A stretch of DNA of 64,000 bases, taken from positions 1,984,001 through 2,048,000 of the forward strand of contig JAGMUV010000007.1 of assembly GCA_020744425.1 (NCBI GenBank), written 5' to 3'. Below are positions 21,717-34,320 of the stretch, piece after piece; within the stretch, counting starts at the first letter, position 1; every line of letters begins with the position of its first letter. The translations under genes and the position numbers were made by a program. The stretch is from Dactylonectria macrodidyma. Its lineage: Eukaryota; Ascomycota; Sordariomycetes; Hypocreales; Nectriaceae. The notes under the pieces were generated by a model. The model was not told the origin of the DNA, did not search any database, and saw nothing but the letters and a program-made list of their open reading frames with translations.

Positions 21717-23977
21717 TCAATTCTCTATTGGCACAGGCCATTCTTGAGGCCTCGTTCCTGAAACCAGCTCTACCCCCGCCTTCTCCGTCAACACCGTCAG
21801 CAAATCTAACAGGACACCCTGCATGGCCGTTTGATAGAGGGTGCGGAGCTTGGTAACTTTGAGGATAGCCTGGAGGATGGTGTAGAACTCGGTCATGTCG
21901 TAGTGCTGAGACTTGATTTCGAGCGTCTCGAGGTTGGGGAAGCTGGCGAGAAAGGCCGGAAGGGGCAGGTCTTCGTCGTCCCTGGGGTGAGACCGAAAGC
22001 GGAAGTTGAAGACACCGATGTGGCGGATCGAGGCGGCGCCGCGCAGCCACTCGTGCTCGCGGAGATACTCCATGCTCGTCACGCCCTCTGCGCTACCGTG
22101 GCGTTCGAGTGGGAAGACAAGGTCCAGCGTGTGGAGTTTTCCGGCCTGGACGGCGGTACCGACTGAACGCTCGAGGACGGCCGAGTTTATGACGGCATGG
22201 GTGAGGCGCAAGGAGCGGAGGTCGTCATACTGATTGTACATGTCGACGCCATCAATAGTCAAAGGTGTTGGCTGTTGATTAAACATCCTTCTCAGCCCCC
22301 CACGCGCCAACGGCCCAAGCTCGTTGTATTTCCAATGGAAGTCGAAGTCGATGTGCTGAAAATCAGCCCCGTGTCGCAATGCGGTCAATTTTTGAATGAT
22401 ATCTGCAGTCTCGCTGTCCCAAACCGTAATATCCTCGACGCCGAGAGTGAAGCTCTTGAGATCCTTCCACAAGTGGTCGATGTCAGCCGAGGAGTCGTCA
22501 TGGTGCTTATCGTATCCGAGCCGGATATCATGGAGCCGAAGCTGTTGAACATGAGGTGCTTTGGCGGCGAGCGAAAACTACTTATTGTTAGGCCAGGCAC
22601 TTGCTTTGGAATGTGTCGTCTTACAATTTCTAGCCGGAGAGGATAGGGTGAGTCATGTTCTTCCAGCCTCAGGTGCTTCAGCAGGGGCAAAGCTGGAAGT
22701 TCCAAGTCTGTCCTGCTGCCAACCGCAGGTAATGACGAGAGATATAACGACTGCAGAGTATCCGCACAATGAGCCACTAGCATCCGTAGGAAGTTAGGCT
22801 GCGATATGAGAAAGTCCTCGAGATGCACATGGGCGAGCTTGGTGAAAAGCCTGGGCCTCGCAGGAATCTGAACTTGTTCTACAATAGAGTCGCGCATAGT
22901 CAGTCGTTCTAGATTCCTCGAGGCCTGTAAGATAGCGTTGAACTTGTGTTGGTTGAGTCGGAATCGCTGCACACTGCTGATGACCACTTCCCGGGCGTCG
23001 TTGCCGGAGTACGACAACAGCGCTTTTACAGCAGCAGTGCTTGGGGCAAATCGGTGCGGAAATTCCTTTTGGAAAATCACTGCCCGCCACAGGCGCTCGT
23101 TTCCACGGCTAGTGACATACTGTCTCCAAGATTTGGAAACGCGGAGACACCGTCTGGTTTAGTTGTTAGTCCAGGGAGCCTGTGAGGATGCTGGGCACAT
23201 ACACAAGAGTAGCAAAATCAATGAAGTGGAAGATGCGCTGGACGATTTCCTGTGGATTCTTCAAGGGATCCTGTCGAGAGAACCGGCGGTGTAAAGGCTG
23301 CCTTAGGGTGTAGAGAGTCTGTAGCATGGTTAGTGAAAAGACACAGAGTCGAAGCCTGCTAACTAACCTGCATTTTGGGGTTCGCAGCAAGCCCATGGGT
23401 TGTGCCAACTTCAATGCCAGTATTGTACACCTTCCATGCAAATTCGTACTTCTTCTGAAGTCGCGCTATCTTCCCTAGGCGGAGATATCCCTAGGCATGT
23501 GAGATGGGTAACACTCCTTTGACTTGAAGGACAGCGTACCTCAAGGAGTCTCGGGGCAAGCTCCAGAATCCATTCGGCATCCCTCTGGGCGCGGCCAAGT
23601 TCTTGAAGAGCCTCAAACGTGGCAGCGCGATAGTCCAAGGCCTGGATATGCAATGCGTTGTCACATTTGTTGAAAGTTTTGCCCACCGAACACTTGCAAG
23701 TGTACATTGCTTCGTTAAAGATGGACCCGCCTTCCAGCGCGACCTTCTCGAAGTTTTTGCAGGTGCATCGTTCTCGTTTTATACCCCGAGCACATGGGCA
23801 TAGCTTCATGGCCTAGTCCGTGTCAATGATGTATCGCGACATGGATAGGAGTAGGTGATAAGAGGAGGGGCTGACCCTGGTGAACTGCTCCAGCGCTGGC
23901 TTAAAGCGCTTTTCTGCATAGTGACGACGAGCTTCTTGGATGGTAGACTCGGCGGACTTTGGTGTTTGTGAAGACAT
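21717..23977 (-). CDS. TPR/F-box/LRR protein of the Dia2/Pof3 type
   Basis: Six exons: 23977-23876, 23812-23540, 23490-23368, 23318-23203, 23153-22625 and 22577-21717. They join in phase to 667 residues. The N-terminal 165 residues form TPR-like helices (ARRHYAEKRFKPALEQFTRA; ALDYRAATFEALQELGRAQR; GYLRLGKIARLQKKYEFAWK) with an inserted Cys-rich loop (CPCARGIKRERCTCKNF and TCKCSVGKTFNKCD). An F-box follows at about 185-217 (NPQEIVQRIFHFIDFATLVR, then CLRVSKSWRQYV), and leucine-rich repeats fill the rest. The order TPR, F-box, LRR is that of budding-yeast Dia2 and fission-yeast Pof3, SCF ubiquitin-ligase substrate receptors acting in replisome turnover and genome stability. The 47-nt intron at 22578-22624 (GTAAGA...TAACAATAAGTAG) reconciles two frames that overlap there. 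Orthology rather than paralogy needs a tree. Confidence 0.88.
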
Positions 23978-25659
23978 GGTTCATGAGGGTATCCGGTAGG
24001 ATCAAAAGGTTTGGGATAGACTTGGTCTCCGGCTCGGCGTGCGAAAGCAACAAGTACTGCTTGAGGAGCTAGATGGTGTCTGACGCTGAGCCCTATAGCA
24101 CCTAACAAGCACTGCCAGAAATCAACCGACAGTTGCCCTGGATCGTCTCGACAGGTTCTCACAGAGCTAAGAGCTCTTGTTCCAAGATGCCAACAGTGTG
24201 TCTCGAGGGTTCTGCTAGAAAATCGCAATAGTGAGGGTGTAGGAGGAGATAAAGAAGTCCAGGTCTCCTGGAATTCAGATGATGCGCGTCGCGCCCAAGC
24301 AAACACCTGATTTCAGCCGAATCTCAGGGGTATTAGCGCAGCATGACAGTCGACGCGCTCACAGAGACCGCTCTTATCCGGCCAGTCTTCTGCTGTGCGA
24401 CGTTGATTCTGCGTAAAAAAAGCTCGACAAATAGATGCCGCCAGCTTCACCGTTGCGCGGTCGCGAGGGTGGAAATGCACGTTCTTAGTTAGTGGAGGTG
24501 CTAAAAGCCCATCACATGGAGGGGCGGCTGCCCCTGTTCAAGTAGCGACGGGCCAGCCCCGCTTTGATGAATACCATGCATGCATGCAAACCTGCAACAT
24601 CAGCAACTTGCTGAGTCTTGGACTTATACTTTTTGATGCATTCTATCAATATGTTGACCTCGGGTCATCACTCTAGTCTCATTTGGGAAGTGCTATTAAT
24701 ATGCGAAACTAATATCTGATCATTCTACGGGGTTGGCAGTATTCATCGGGTTACCTATTGCTCATCAGCTAGACGACTACCGGCTACCTTAAATGCCTAT
24801 TGAAGTTTCACATTCTCAACAAATGTGGAACTCAATTTTATAAGCCCAGTTTGACAGATAATTTAGTTGTACTGCTTGGTGCAGAAACAGTATTGAAAAT
24901 TCCTAATATGTGAGGATTGTCCTTATATCAGTTCCATCGATAGTCTCGGTCCAAAGCTTGGATTCTAACCTCTTCACTAAGGGAAGATCGACGAAACCAG
25001 CATAGGATAGTACACACCAACTTCTCATCCCTTCAAAGTGTAGTTTCTGCATTGCTAGCTCTTGAAAACTGAAGGGATCAACGAACATTCACACCAGGCC
25101 GCCTTCCGCGTCATGTGTGACGGCCTCCGCTGCCGCTGAGTGCGTTGACACCCGAAAATCACCTGACGGTCGCGGGAACTTGCATGCCGTGCCGAACATG
25201 ACACCGATGACCGATGGCCGATGACAAGCCCATACTGTGATACGCCGGGTTCAAGAAAGGATCCAAGATCATACGATCACGGTCACACAAAATGATTGAT
25301 ACAATCGTGGCCGCCAGGGCTGACGCAGATCGACAACGGGTGCGAATAAGCTTATATTATTCTTCCTTCGGAAGACGAAGTACGCGGGCGGCAGCAAATT
25401 AATACTGGGCAGTGGAGATTGCACTCACTTAAACCAGATCCGAGTACGTATCGCTCTTCGCTAAGGTCAGCAGTTGCGCCTCAAAGGGAAGGTAACTGAT
25501 CATTGAACAGTCCTTAATATGCGGTGCAGGCCAACCCCGTGATTGTGAAGCTAGCGACATGGCATCCTAGTCATTCATATTTCAGGAATGGAACATTCAG
25601 ACGTCGTCGAAGAAACCATTTGTAACGAGCGTATGACAACTGTGAAGTCGAAATCTGGG
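23978..25659. other. Intergenic region with an AT-richer island
   Basis: 1.7 kb between the F-box start and the 3' end of the aminodeoxychorismate lyase gene. The part from about 24600 to 25090 is visibly AT-richer than its surroundings and holds a 61-codon minus-strand frame (25088-24903) of protein-like composition but unknown identity. The remainder shows nothing recognisable. Confidence 0.45.
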
Positions 25660-26550
25660 CTATTGTTGGTCCTTGAGACTGAGCTTGGCACAAATAAAAC
25701 CCCTTACACCATTGCTAATCCAGCACTCCTCCCCATCAACGAGAGAGTCGGCTCCAACAACTTGCTCAGTGGCAAGCCCCCTGCCAACCACCACATGTCA
25801 GCCGTTGGGTCTGTGTTCCATCTATGTTACTTACCTCAGTAATGCCCATCGTCGAGAAGTTCCGTCTTGGCCGCCACTTCCATCATCCCAGCTAAATGTG
25901 GCAGCAACCGGCGGCGTAACCCATCGGCCATCCCTCCAGAAATAAGGGGTCGTCACGGTCCCCTCCATTACTGAACCGTCGTCTTTATTGATCACCAGAA
26001 GTTCTTTTGGGTCGGTTGGAGAAATGTTGGCTCGTTGTCGAGCAGAGTCGTACATGGCTCTCTTTGTGGTCTTGTAGTGAGTGTATTCAGACCTTGAGGT
26101 CACAGCCTGGTCCACAAGCAGAGTGAACTGGTTTTCTTTGGTTGGATCCCCCCGGAGAAATGAGGATCCTGGGGGAGGAAGTCGTTCAGGAAACATGCTT
26201 TCTAGAGGTTTTTCAGGGGTATCAAACTTCTGGGACGTGATCGCTCCTTCACGGGAAACCAGAAACCTGAGTCTGAACGGACCAGTCTGAGACCCCACAG
26301 CTTCCCGGGCGATTCGAGCCAAATTCTGTAGTCCGTCTTCGCCGGACAGTGTATCGATTGCGGCTTGCCATTTCCAATGGGTTGCGGCCCTCAGCATCCG
26401 GTCTCGGTGGAAGTCGAGCATGTACAGCGGGGATTCATTCTCGCTGTTCCAGCTCTCGCCAGTGAGCCCCATCACCGGGACCCCCCGAAGACGAGAGTCA
26501 TATCTCAGTGAAGTGAATAGAGAGAAGTCATCACTCATATTGACGGACAT
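25660..26550 (-). CDS. Aminodeoxychorismate lyase (class IV PLP aminotransferase fold)
   Basis: Exons 26550-25835 and 25780-25660 give 278 residues. It starts MSVNMSDDFSLFTSLRYDSR; YMLDFHRDRMLRAATHWKW carries the substrate-side motif of fold-type IV enzymes. The HYKTTKRAMYDSAR segment carries the PLP lysine, and SVMEGTVTTPYFWRDGRWVT matches the cofactor-phosphate region. The second exon (40 residues, VVGADSLVDGEECWISNGVR) holds the family's conserved D-E-x-x-x-S-N-x-V-R-G C-terminus. It converts 4-amino-4-deoxychorismate to p-aminobenzoate and pyruvate in folate synthesis, following the ABZ1/PabAB step. It resembles yeast Abz2. A model without the second exon stops at a TGA just inside the intron and lacks the SNGVRG motif. 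Divergent from tom70. Confidence 0.88.
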
Positions 26551-27744
26551 TGGAACGGAGTCAACCGTAAAGATTTGTGGGGACCCGAGAAGACAGTGGA
26601 TGTCGAGGTCGGCCAGGTTTCCGGCCTGAGCCGGCGTCGGAATTAGTCACCCCGCTTGGGGCGCAGGGGAGCAGCGAAAACAATGGAATCACACCACAAA
26701 GCTGGGAGGAAGATTGCCCAATAAGCAGCGTGCTATTCAGAAGACAAAGCACTACATCTTGGATACTGGGGGTCAGTCTTTGGTACAGATTGGCAGTCAA
26801 TGTCAAGTCCAAGAGCTGATTTGCTTGCAGACCGAGACTCGAAGTATGATGTGACGTAGGCCCTCGTCTCAGCATCGAGTTCATGTAAGTTAGGCGGTTT
26901 GCATAGCATGCAAATGCCGGCTTGGGTGATGATTTTCATTTGCCAACGCCGCATCATGCATGTGTTGTGGCTGAGCAATTGACTCATGGCACTGCATCAT
27001 AACGAACGAACCCTCTGTTTTGATACGTGATGCCATTGCTCTCAACTCAAGTTGGCAAGGAGACGAGCAACGCTCTCCCACAACCCCGCAACAAAAGTCA
27101 CCTCATTCGACGTGGAAATCGCCAGACTAGGCAAATATCGCCAGCCCCCTAGTGACAAGGGCTGTATTAACAACTGTAACGGCCCGGCCTATCGGCGACA
27201 GAGCTGAGAGCATCAGTGGTCCAATCCCACCAAGCCCTCCATTGGCCCACCTAATGACGGCAAACCGTAAGATGCTGAAGGTGAGAGGTACATCTGGTCC
27301 AGCATCTTATCCTGGCTTGCCTGGCGCCTAATAGGTCTAGCTGGCGGTTGATTGTATTCCACGTCAGGCCAGCAGGTTCTTTCTTCAGGTTGGAGGTACC
27401 TCTGAGTACGCACTAGCAGTGCGTGGCGGTGGGTGTTCCCTCCCGTCAGTCCCGTTCCTTGGAACCTGGAAGTCTTGCAACCTCCAATTCTTGAGTGCTG
27501 GAGTGCCTCAGGCATAATCGGAAAAACCTGCAGTGGATCCCCAGCCGACCTAGGGTGGGCGCGCCAAATTTCGAACAAGGCCGTCAGCTTTTTTTGCGCG
27601 TGCCCAGCTCGTCGCAGCCATTCCCGCGCCCCTACATCATCGGTTCTCCGACGACTCGACTTCTGCAATCCGCCTTCAAGGCTCCGATCCGATCCTTCGA
27701 TCCTCTCGGCTCTCCTTCTCCTAATCACACATATCGGCCTCGCC
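26551..27744. promoter_or_regulatory. Divergent intergenic region ADC lyase / tom70
   Basis: 1.2 kb with no supportable gene. The tom70 leader side (27590-27740) is pyrimidine-rich. Open frames on both strands here lack family features. Confidence 0.45.
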
Positions 27745-29823
27745 ATGTCGGCCCCCCGCCCTTCAATGCCTCCGGGCATCCCCACCACTGCTATCCCCGT
27801 CGACTCGTCATCTGGCCTCTGGGACCGGCTAACGAACTGGGCCTCCGAAAACAAGGCCGTTGCCTACACCATTGCCGGTGCTGCCGTCGTTGTCACCGGC
27901 GCCGGTGTCGTCTACTACCTCAATGATCCCGTACGTCACCACATCCCAGCTTTGCTTGCTTGCAGCTTGTTACTGTTGCCCCTCCTTGTCCATTGCTGCC
28001 CCTCAGGCCGCTCCTCGGGCTGCTGCATCGAACCATACCACATCGCCGTGAGCTCCGACTAATCTATCTCGACTTCCTATAGTCCAAGTCCGACTCGTCT
28101 CCTAAATTGAGCAAGAAGGAGAGGAGAAAGCGAAAAGAGGCAGAGCGTAAGGCCACCGAGTCCAAGGATGCTGCCGCTTCCGGCCCCTCGCAACCCCAAG
28201 CTGCCTCAGTCCAGAGCGAGTCCGAGCTGCCAGAGATCGATGAGCAGACCGTCACCACCCTGACCCAGCCACAGCGTGAGGATTATGCTGCCAAGCTGAA
28301 GCAAGCTGGTAACAAGGCATATGGAGACAAGGCCTACAACCGGGCCATTGAGCTGTATTCCAAGGCCATCCTTTGCAAGCCAGACCCAGTCTTCTACTCC
28401 AACCGAGCAGCTTGCCACAGCGCCATGAGCGAATGGGACGAGGTCATTGAGGACACCACCGCCGCCATCAACATGGACCCCGAATATGTCAAGGCCATCA
28501 ACCGCCGCGCCACTGCATACGAGCACCAGAAGAAGTACTCCGAGGCCCTCCTCGACTTCACCGCCTCATGCATCATCGATAACTTCAAGAGCGAGTCGAC
28601 TGCCCAAGCCGTCGAGCGCCTTCTCAAGACTTTCGCCGAGCAGAAGGCCAAGGAGATGATGGCCAACCGACCACCTAAGCTGCCTAGCCCTATCTTTGTC
28701 GGTAACTACCTTCAGAGCTTCCGACCCAAGGATCGACCGGAAGGCCTCGAGGACTCAGCCGAGCTGGGTTTGGACACGGGCAAGGGCCAGATGCAGCTTG
28801 GCCTTCAGTCTCTAGAGAAGAAGACCGGTGACGGCTACGAGGACGCACGACAAGCTTTTGAGCAAGCTCTTTCGCTTGGAGGCCTGGACGAGTACGAGGC
28901 CCTGGCTTATAACATGAGGGGCACTTTCCGAACCCTATTGGGTAACCACGCCGAAGCTACCCAAGACTTCGATAAGAGCATCGAGCTTGACCCCTCCATG
29001 ACCCAGAGCTATATCAAACGGGCCAGCATCAGCCTCGAGCTTGGTGAGCCCGACAAGGCCGAGGCTGAGTTTGCCAAGGCGCTGGAGCAGGACAACAACG
29101 ACCCCGATGTTTACTACCACCGTGCCCAGGCCCACTTCATCAAGGGCGACCTCGCTGACGCCCAAAAGGACTACCAGAAGTCGATTGACCTGGATAAGGA
29201 CTTCATCTTCTCTCACATCCAGCTCGGTGTGACGCAGTACAAGATGGGCTCTATCGCTTCCTCCATGGCCACCTTCCGACGGTGCATCAAGAACTTCCCC
29301 AAGGTCCCCGACGTCTACAACTACTACGGTGAGCTGTTGCTCGACCAGGGTAACTTCTCTGAGGCCATTGAGAAGTTTGACACCGCCATGGAGATGGAGA
29401 AGCAGACCAAGCCCATGTCAATGAACGTCCTGCCGCTGATTAACAAGGCTCTTGCCCTGTTCCAGTGGAAGCAGGACTTTAAGGAGGCAGAGAAGCTCTG
29501 TCAGAAGGCTCTGATTAGTGAGTCCTCCCAAAATACCGTAATGACACACATATCGCTAACAATTGTTTGTAGTTGATCCTGAGTGCGATATTGCTGTTGC
29601 CACCATGGCTCAGCTTCTTCTCCAACAGAACAACGTCCCCGCCGCCCTCAAGTACTTTGAGCGCGCCGCGGAACTCGCCCGCACCGAGGGCGAGATCGTC
29701 AACGCCTTGTCCTACGCCGAGGCAACGCGAACACAAGTCCAGGTGACGGAGAAATATCCCAAACTGGCTGCCAAGCTAGCGGGCGGTGCTGGTGGTCCCG
29801 GTGGCCTGCGCATGGGCCCTTGA
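27745..29823 (+). CDS. tom70: Mitochondrial import receptor Tom70
   Basis: Exons 27745-27930, 28083-29517 and 29573-29823 give 623 residues. An N-terminal membrane anchor (about 37-60, [20 protein letters not shown]) is followed by a basic stretch ([13 protein letters not shown]), as expected for a signal-anchored outer-membrane protein with a large cytosolic domain. Tetratricopeptide repeats follow: a chaperone-clamp set at about 125-240 ([46 protein letters not shown]) and a longer C-terminal set binding preproteins ([40 protein letters not shown]). It docks Hsp70/Hsp90 bound carrier precursors at the TOM complex. C-terminal Gly-rich tail [13 protein letters not shown]. The tail-to-tail neighbour is the syntaxin gene. 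Confidence 0.97.
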
Positions 29824-30680
29824 ATGTATTTACGAACTAAAGGCGGCAAGATGAGAGTTGATGATCAAAGTTAGGCATGTAAAGTGTACGAATTTGGAGA
29901 ACGAGAGGTGTCGGTCGGATCTTGGATGGGTTGCAAAACGAGTGCCCGCCTGCGAGCTCATCCGGCGAAGGTCTTGTCTCACAGGGAAGTGAGGCCCCAT
30001 GCTTTGGAGTCGGGGAACTTGTAATGCACAATTGAGAACCCTGTTGTACGTGTATATAATAGTACTTCTCTCGTCTCAATTCGAGCATAGTCCGGCTTGT
30101 GTGAGCACGATACGACGCTCCTTCGAACAGATAGGAAACAATTCGGATTTGGATGGACAATGTCGGTCTTATTCAACCACTCGCATTTGAACTCTCTTGA
30201 CGGCTTCTACTCGTGGAACCCCGGTACGGGGGAATATTATTTCCTCCTATGGGAGGATTTGCTTTGCTCCCCAAACCATCCAGCCCGGTTCTGGACCATC
30301 AATAGATACAACTCCTCCAGAACCCACTGCGTTTCCCATGCCGCCCGAGCAGAACAAGTATTCCTACAGAAGAAGTGAAAAGGGTGCAGGGAAAGATAGC
30401 CAATATCAATACGAAAAGAGCCTTCATAACCATTTTTTCATGAACACTTCGTTCCTCATCTGCCCGCCTCCAAAATAATGTGCTCCCCCAGCGCTCTGGC
30501 GCTTCGGGGAAATGAGAGAATTAAGTAAGAAAAAAAAAAACTGCATACGAGTAGTTGGCGTATACGCTGTTGGTTAAGATGGCAAACCAAGGCGAAAAGG
30601 AGGAGGAAAACATCAAGAATCTATCAACCGGTGTATTATGCCTCGCATCAAGACAGCGACAGCGACGGCTAGTGGACCTC
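29824..30680. other. Convergent 3' region tom70 / sso1
   Basis: 857 nt between converging stop codons. An A-rich run lies at about 30525-30540. No coding frame with recognisable features; small frames here are not supported. Confidence 0.45.
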
Positions 30681-31787
30681 CTATTTCTTGGTGAGGGCAA
30701 CACCAAGACCGACACCGAGGGCGATGGCGAGGATGATGAGGAAGACGACAAGGGCGCACCACCACTTGAGCTTACGGCGGCGGCGAGCGTGCTCGTTGGC
30801 GACCTTGACCTGCTCGTTACCCTTTTCGATGTTTTCGACGGTGTTGATGGCGTTCGTCTCGGCAGCCTGGATGACGGGCTCCTGCTGCTCAACGACAGCG
30901 GCGAGCTCCTGGTAGAGGATGGAAAGCTCGAAGAGCGTCTGCTCGATGCGCTGCAGCTCGCTGTGGCGGGCGCGCACATTGCCCAATAGAGAGCTGGCGT
31001 GGCCGTGGACGTTCGTCTTGAGCTGGATGGAGATTCACGTCAGCGCTGTATCGCGTAAATTATGATTTTGGCATTAGACAAACTCACAGCGGTCTGGAAA
31101 ACGCCTTCGTTGCCCCAATCGGCCTCGGCGGCCTCCTGAACCTCTGCCTCCGAAGCATCCGGGTTCACAATACGGTACTGGCGGGCAATCTGGTCACGGT
31201 AGCGCTGCTTGTAGTCGCGCTCGATGCTCTGGTACTTGTCGAGCTCGGACTTGAAGAAGGTCTTGAGGGACTGGAGCTGGGTGTTTTTGGTGTTGCGGCT
31301 GGTGTCGGTCGTCTTTGCGAGGTCGCGCTCGAGGCCCTTGATGCCGTCCTTGATGGCGGTGTTGCTGATCTGGGTCTGCGCGACATAGTGCTCGAGCTGC
31401 TCCTTGGCGGCGCCGTCGGTGCTGCCGAGGGTGCGCTGATGAAGCTGGCCGATGTAGTCGATGTTGGTGGTGAGGGCCTTGATGTCGTTTCGCAAGCTCT
31501 GGACGCGGTTGAGGAAGTCGTTCAGAGGGAGCGCCGCCGACGATGGAGGCTGCTGTTGTTGCTGGTAATTTTGCATCTCATACTGGTTCTGGCCTTGCTG
31601 GTCCTGGGCGTACGGGTTGGCCTGGAATCCCCGAATGCTCCGTCGTTAGCCGTGCGGACTTGAGCTTGTGGCGCGAGAGGATGCACCGTCGATGAAGATG
31701 ATTGCTTACCTGATTGTAGCCGCCGTAGCCGGCCTCCTGAGGAGGACCCTCCTGGTAAGGATTCTGATTGTACTGGGCGTACGACAT
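30681..31787 (-). CDS. sso1: Plasma-membrane t-SNARE, syntaxin 1 / Sso1 type
   Basis: Exons 31787-31710, 31621-31088 and 31022-30681 give 317 residues. The Tyr/Gln/Pro-rich N-terminus (MSYAQYNQNPYQEGPPQEAG) precedes an autoinhibitory three-helix Habc domain (about 45-170, starting DFLNRVQSLRNDIKALTTNI). The Qa-SNARE helix lies at about 220-280 (RHSELQRIEQTLFELSILYQ) with the central Gln layer. Next come a juxtamembrane basic patch RRRRKLKWW and a C-terminal anchor (CALVVFLIILAIALGVGLGV). It pairs with Sec9 and Snc at the plasma membrane to drive exocytosis, especially at hyphal tips. The first exon encodes the flexible Tyr-rich leader; intron 1 carries a GCTAACG branch site. The overall length is typical. 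Confidence 0.96.
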
Positions 31788-34320
31788 GGTGGACAGCGAT
31801 GCTCAGAGAAGTAGCAATGCGGTCGGGAACGATGAGATGATGCAACTGAAAGAGATGAGGAAGACCCGGATGAGGATGAAGCGCAAGCAGCTGCTGGGCT
31901 GTGCCAAGTTGGACGCTAAACCGCTAAGTAACCGCTGAACCACAATGACGCGGAGGCGATGAAATGTCGGTGGTTGGCGGGGATTGGATGATTTGGGGGG
32001 GATGAGTGGATGGATGGATCGGACGACTTGGGTGCAGGCGGATGAGGAGTTTGCTGCAAGTTTTGGACCCGACTTTTACGTCACTCTCCAAGTCCAGCGG
32101 ACCCGGATGGGGGGGATGATGGCCGAAACAGCACCAGCGACAGGCGACAGCGTCAGAGCAAACCGTTTTCCAGGCGTTCCAGGTGTTCCAGGCGTCGGTG
32201 GCGGCGGGATGGCGGATGGCGGATGGCGGAGGGGCAAGACAGCAGTGACCAGTCCACTGAACTACTCTGTTCTTTAGAAACACCGTCCGTGCTCACTTCT
32301 AGAAACAAATAAACAATGGGGCTCCAAAAAAAACAAAAAGAGGCCCGGCTGGTATGGCTTGGCAGGGCTGAGACACAAGACGGAGATATAAAAGAAGAGA
32401 GAGCAGGTCAGATGAAGAAAACGGCGTCAAGGAAGCAGCGGCAATTTTCTGGCTTATGAAGCATTTCGCAAGGCTGCTAGGGCTCTGCTAGGCTCCCCCA
32501 CGGGAGAAAGTCCTTGATGGGGTGCTCGGCAGCCTCGGGTCTGTCGAAGCTCCAAAAAAGCTCTCTTTAGCTCGGTTCCGTCACCACGAACAGCGCTGTG
32601 CAGTCACCTGTGCAGCTGGGCCGCAGCGCCCTGGCCCTGCCCTGCAGCACACACGATTCGCACGCAAGTGGCGGGGCAGCAGTACCAGTTGTAGGGGGTC
32701 AAGTCCCAAAAATAAGCACTGCCCAAGCCCCTCCCCTCCCCAGACCAAGCCCACCTTTTGCCTCTTCCAACCGGCGGAATTCCCAATGGCGAGCTGCTCG
32801 TCGTCAGCGGTGAGGCTGTGAAGAGATCTACGCTCATGGGCAGCGTTCATACAGGTCACAATGCGTGGTTGGAGACGCGAGATGCGGTCGCTGGTGCGGA
32901 ATTCGGAAGCGGATGCGAGTTTGCGAGTTTGCGAGTTTGTGCCTCGCCCTAGAACCTGAATCCGACGAGTGGTTGAGTGGCTGGTGTGTCTGTCCGCGTA
33001 ACAACGAACAGTCAATACGCGGCATATGGGCTTATCTGCTGCGTGCCCATTCACGCATTCTAACGCCACACGTTGTCTTTAACTACATTGCTAGCCGGTT
33101 ATCCAGAGGTGGATGAGAATATTTACATCACGATCCAGTCACCATCTGTCTCAAGTCGATCCCTTCTGCTGCTGCCTTGCGCGGTCCTAAGCTTGAGAAC
33201 TCGACTTACACAGGCAATGCATCCCCCATCTCCACAGCCAGCACGGCCTTGCGTCCAACTTTGAGTCGCGGCAATGACATGCTCTCTCATTCTAAATGGT
33301 CCGTGGCCACCCTGACTAACAGGTGCTCCCGACCCGTCTATTTCGCGGCTGTGTGACCCATTGACCGCAGTCCTAACTAGCCCCAGAAGCTCCCACCTGC
33401 GCCCCAACACGATGCGAGGAACCGCACCCTAGACGCATAGCGCATTGATGAATCCCATCAACATCGACGACAAACGTCCATCCAGCAGCCTCCTGCAGAC
33501 TAAGAATCGGGCAAGATGATGCATTTGACGTGCAATTGCAGGTCTTGAATGGAGTTGAAGCATTCCTTTCATTCGTATCTTCTAGTCCTTGCCAAGTGCC
33601 TTTCAGTCTTGATTCGTCTCGCACGTCACTAAAATGGTCACGGCAGCACCAGGCCTTTCAACAAATGCGTCGTATATCAAACAATGCCAGAGCAGGTGAT
33701 TGAGATAAGCGGCTTTCAATTTACGTCCCACAAATGCTCGTGGTAACTGTACGAAGGGATCTAAGTCTAAGCACACCACAACCCACCCAGCACCTCATAT
33801 GGATGCCTAAATGGTGCCACTGTCTCATTCGTCTTCGCCACGGGGAACTTGCATTTTCGCTTTGGAGGGCCACTGAATTCACATTCTCAGTTGTGGTATT
33901 CCCAGGCCAAGGTTGACGTCCATCGCCATGAACCAATTGTCGTCCCTCGTCGAAAACAGTCCTCAGGTCCATGCAAGGCGGATATCCACCCTCCTCTAAA
34001 AGTCACCACCGGCTTCAAATCACAGGTTGCAATCCCACGCATCCGAAAACTCCGAACTCCACAACCTTCTATGCCGTGGTCCGCTGCGTCATCCATGTAT
34101 TTTCCCTCCAGTTCGGAATTCCTTTCTCCTGCGAATCAAGGAACAGTGTATACGTCTGACGCACATTCGTGTAGCGCAAAATTGGTCAGACACAAATTCC
34201 ATGCTACTCTGGCATGTGAATCGAAGAGACAGTAGCATCGTGTATGTTCGCAAATCCAGTAGAATGTCGTAAGAGCCACTAGCCGATGCCATCATTGCTA
34301 AATCATGCACGAAGTCCTGC
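31788..34320. promoter_or_regulatory. Intergenic region sso1 promoter / imp4 3' side
   Basis: 2.5 kb with no supportable gene. There are short repeats: GGCGGATGGCGGATGGCGGA near 32210-32232, and three GCGAGTTT-type copies near 32921-32940. No tRNA boxes, transposase-like frame or inverted terminal repeats were seen. The sso1 promoter must lie at its left end. Confidence 0.45.

Noticed and set aside
22385..22577. Continuation of the F-box exon in its own frame past 22577
   Set aside because: The 47-nt intron with a TAAC branch joins to the LRR frame and explains both overlapping frames.
23806..24306. 166-codon minus-strand frame over the first F-box exons
   Set aside because: It runs through intron 1 in another frame; the conserved TPR start lies in the spliced model.
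25588..25842. 84-codon plus-strand frame
   Set aside because: It overlaps the last exon of aminodeoxychorismate lyase on the other strand and has no recognisable product.
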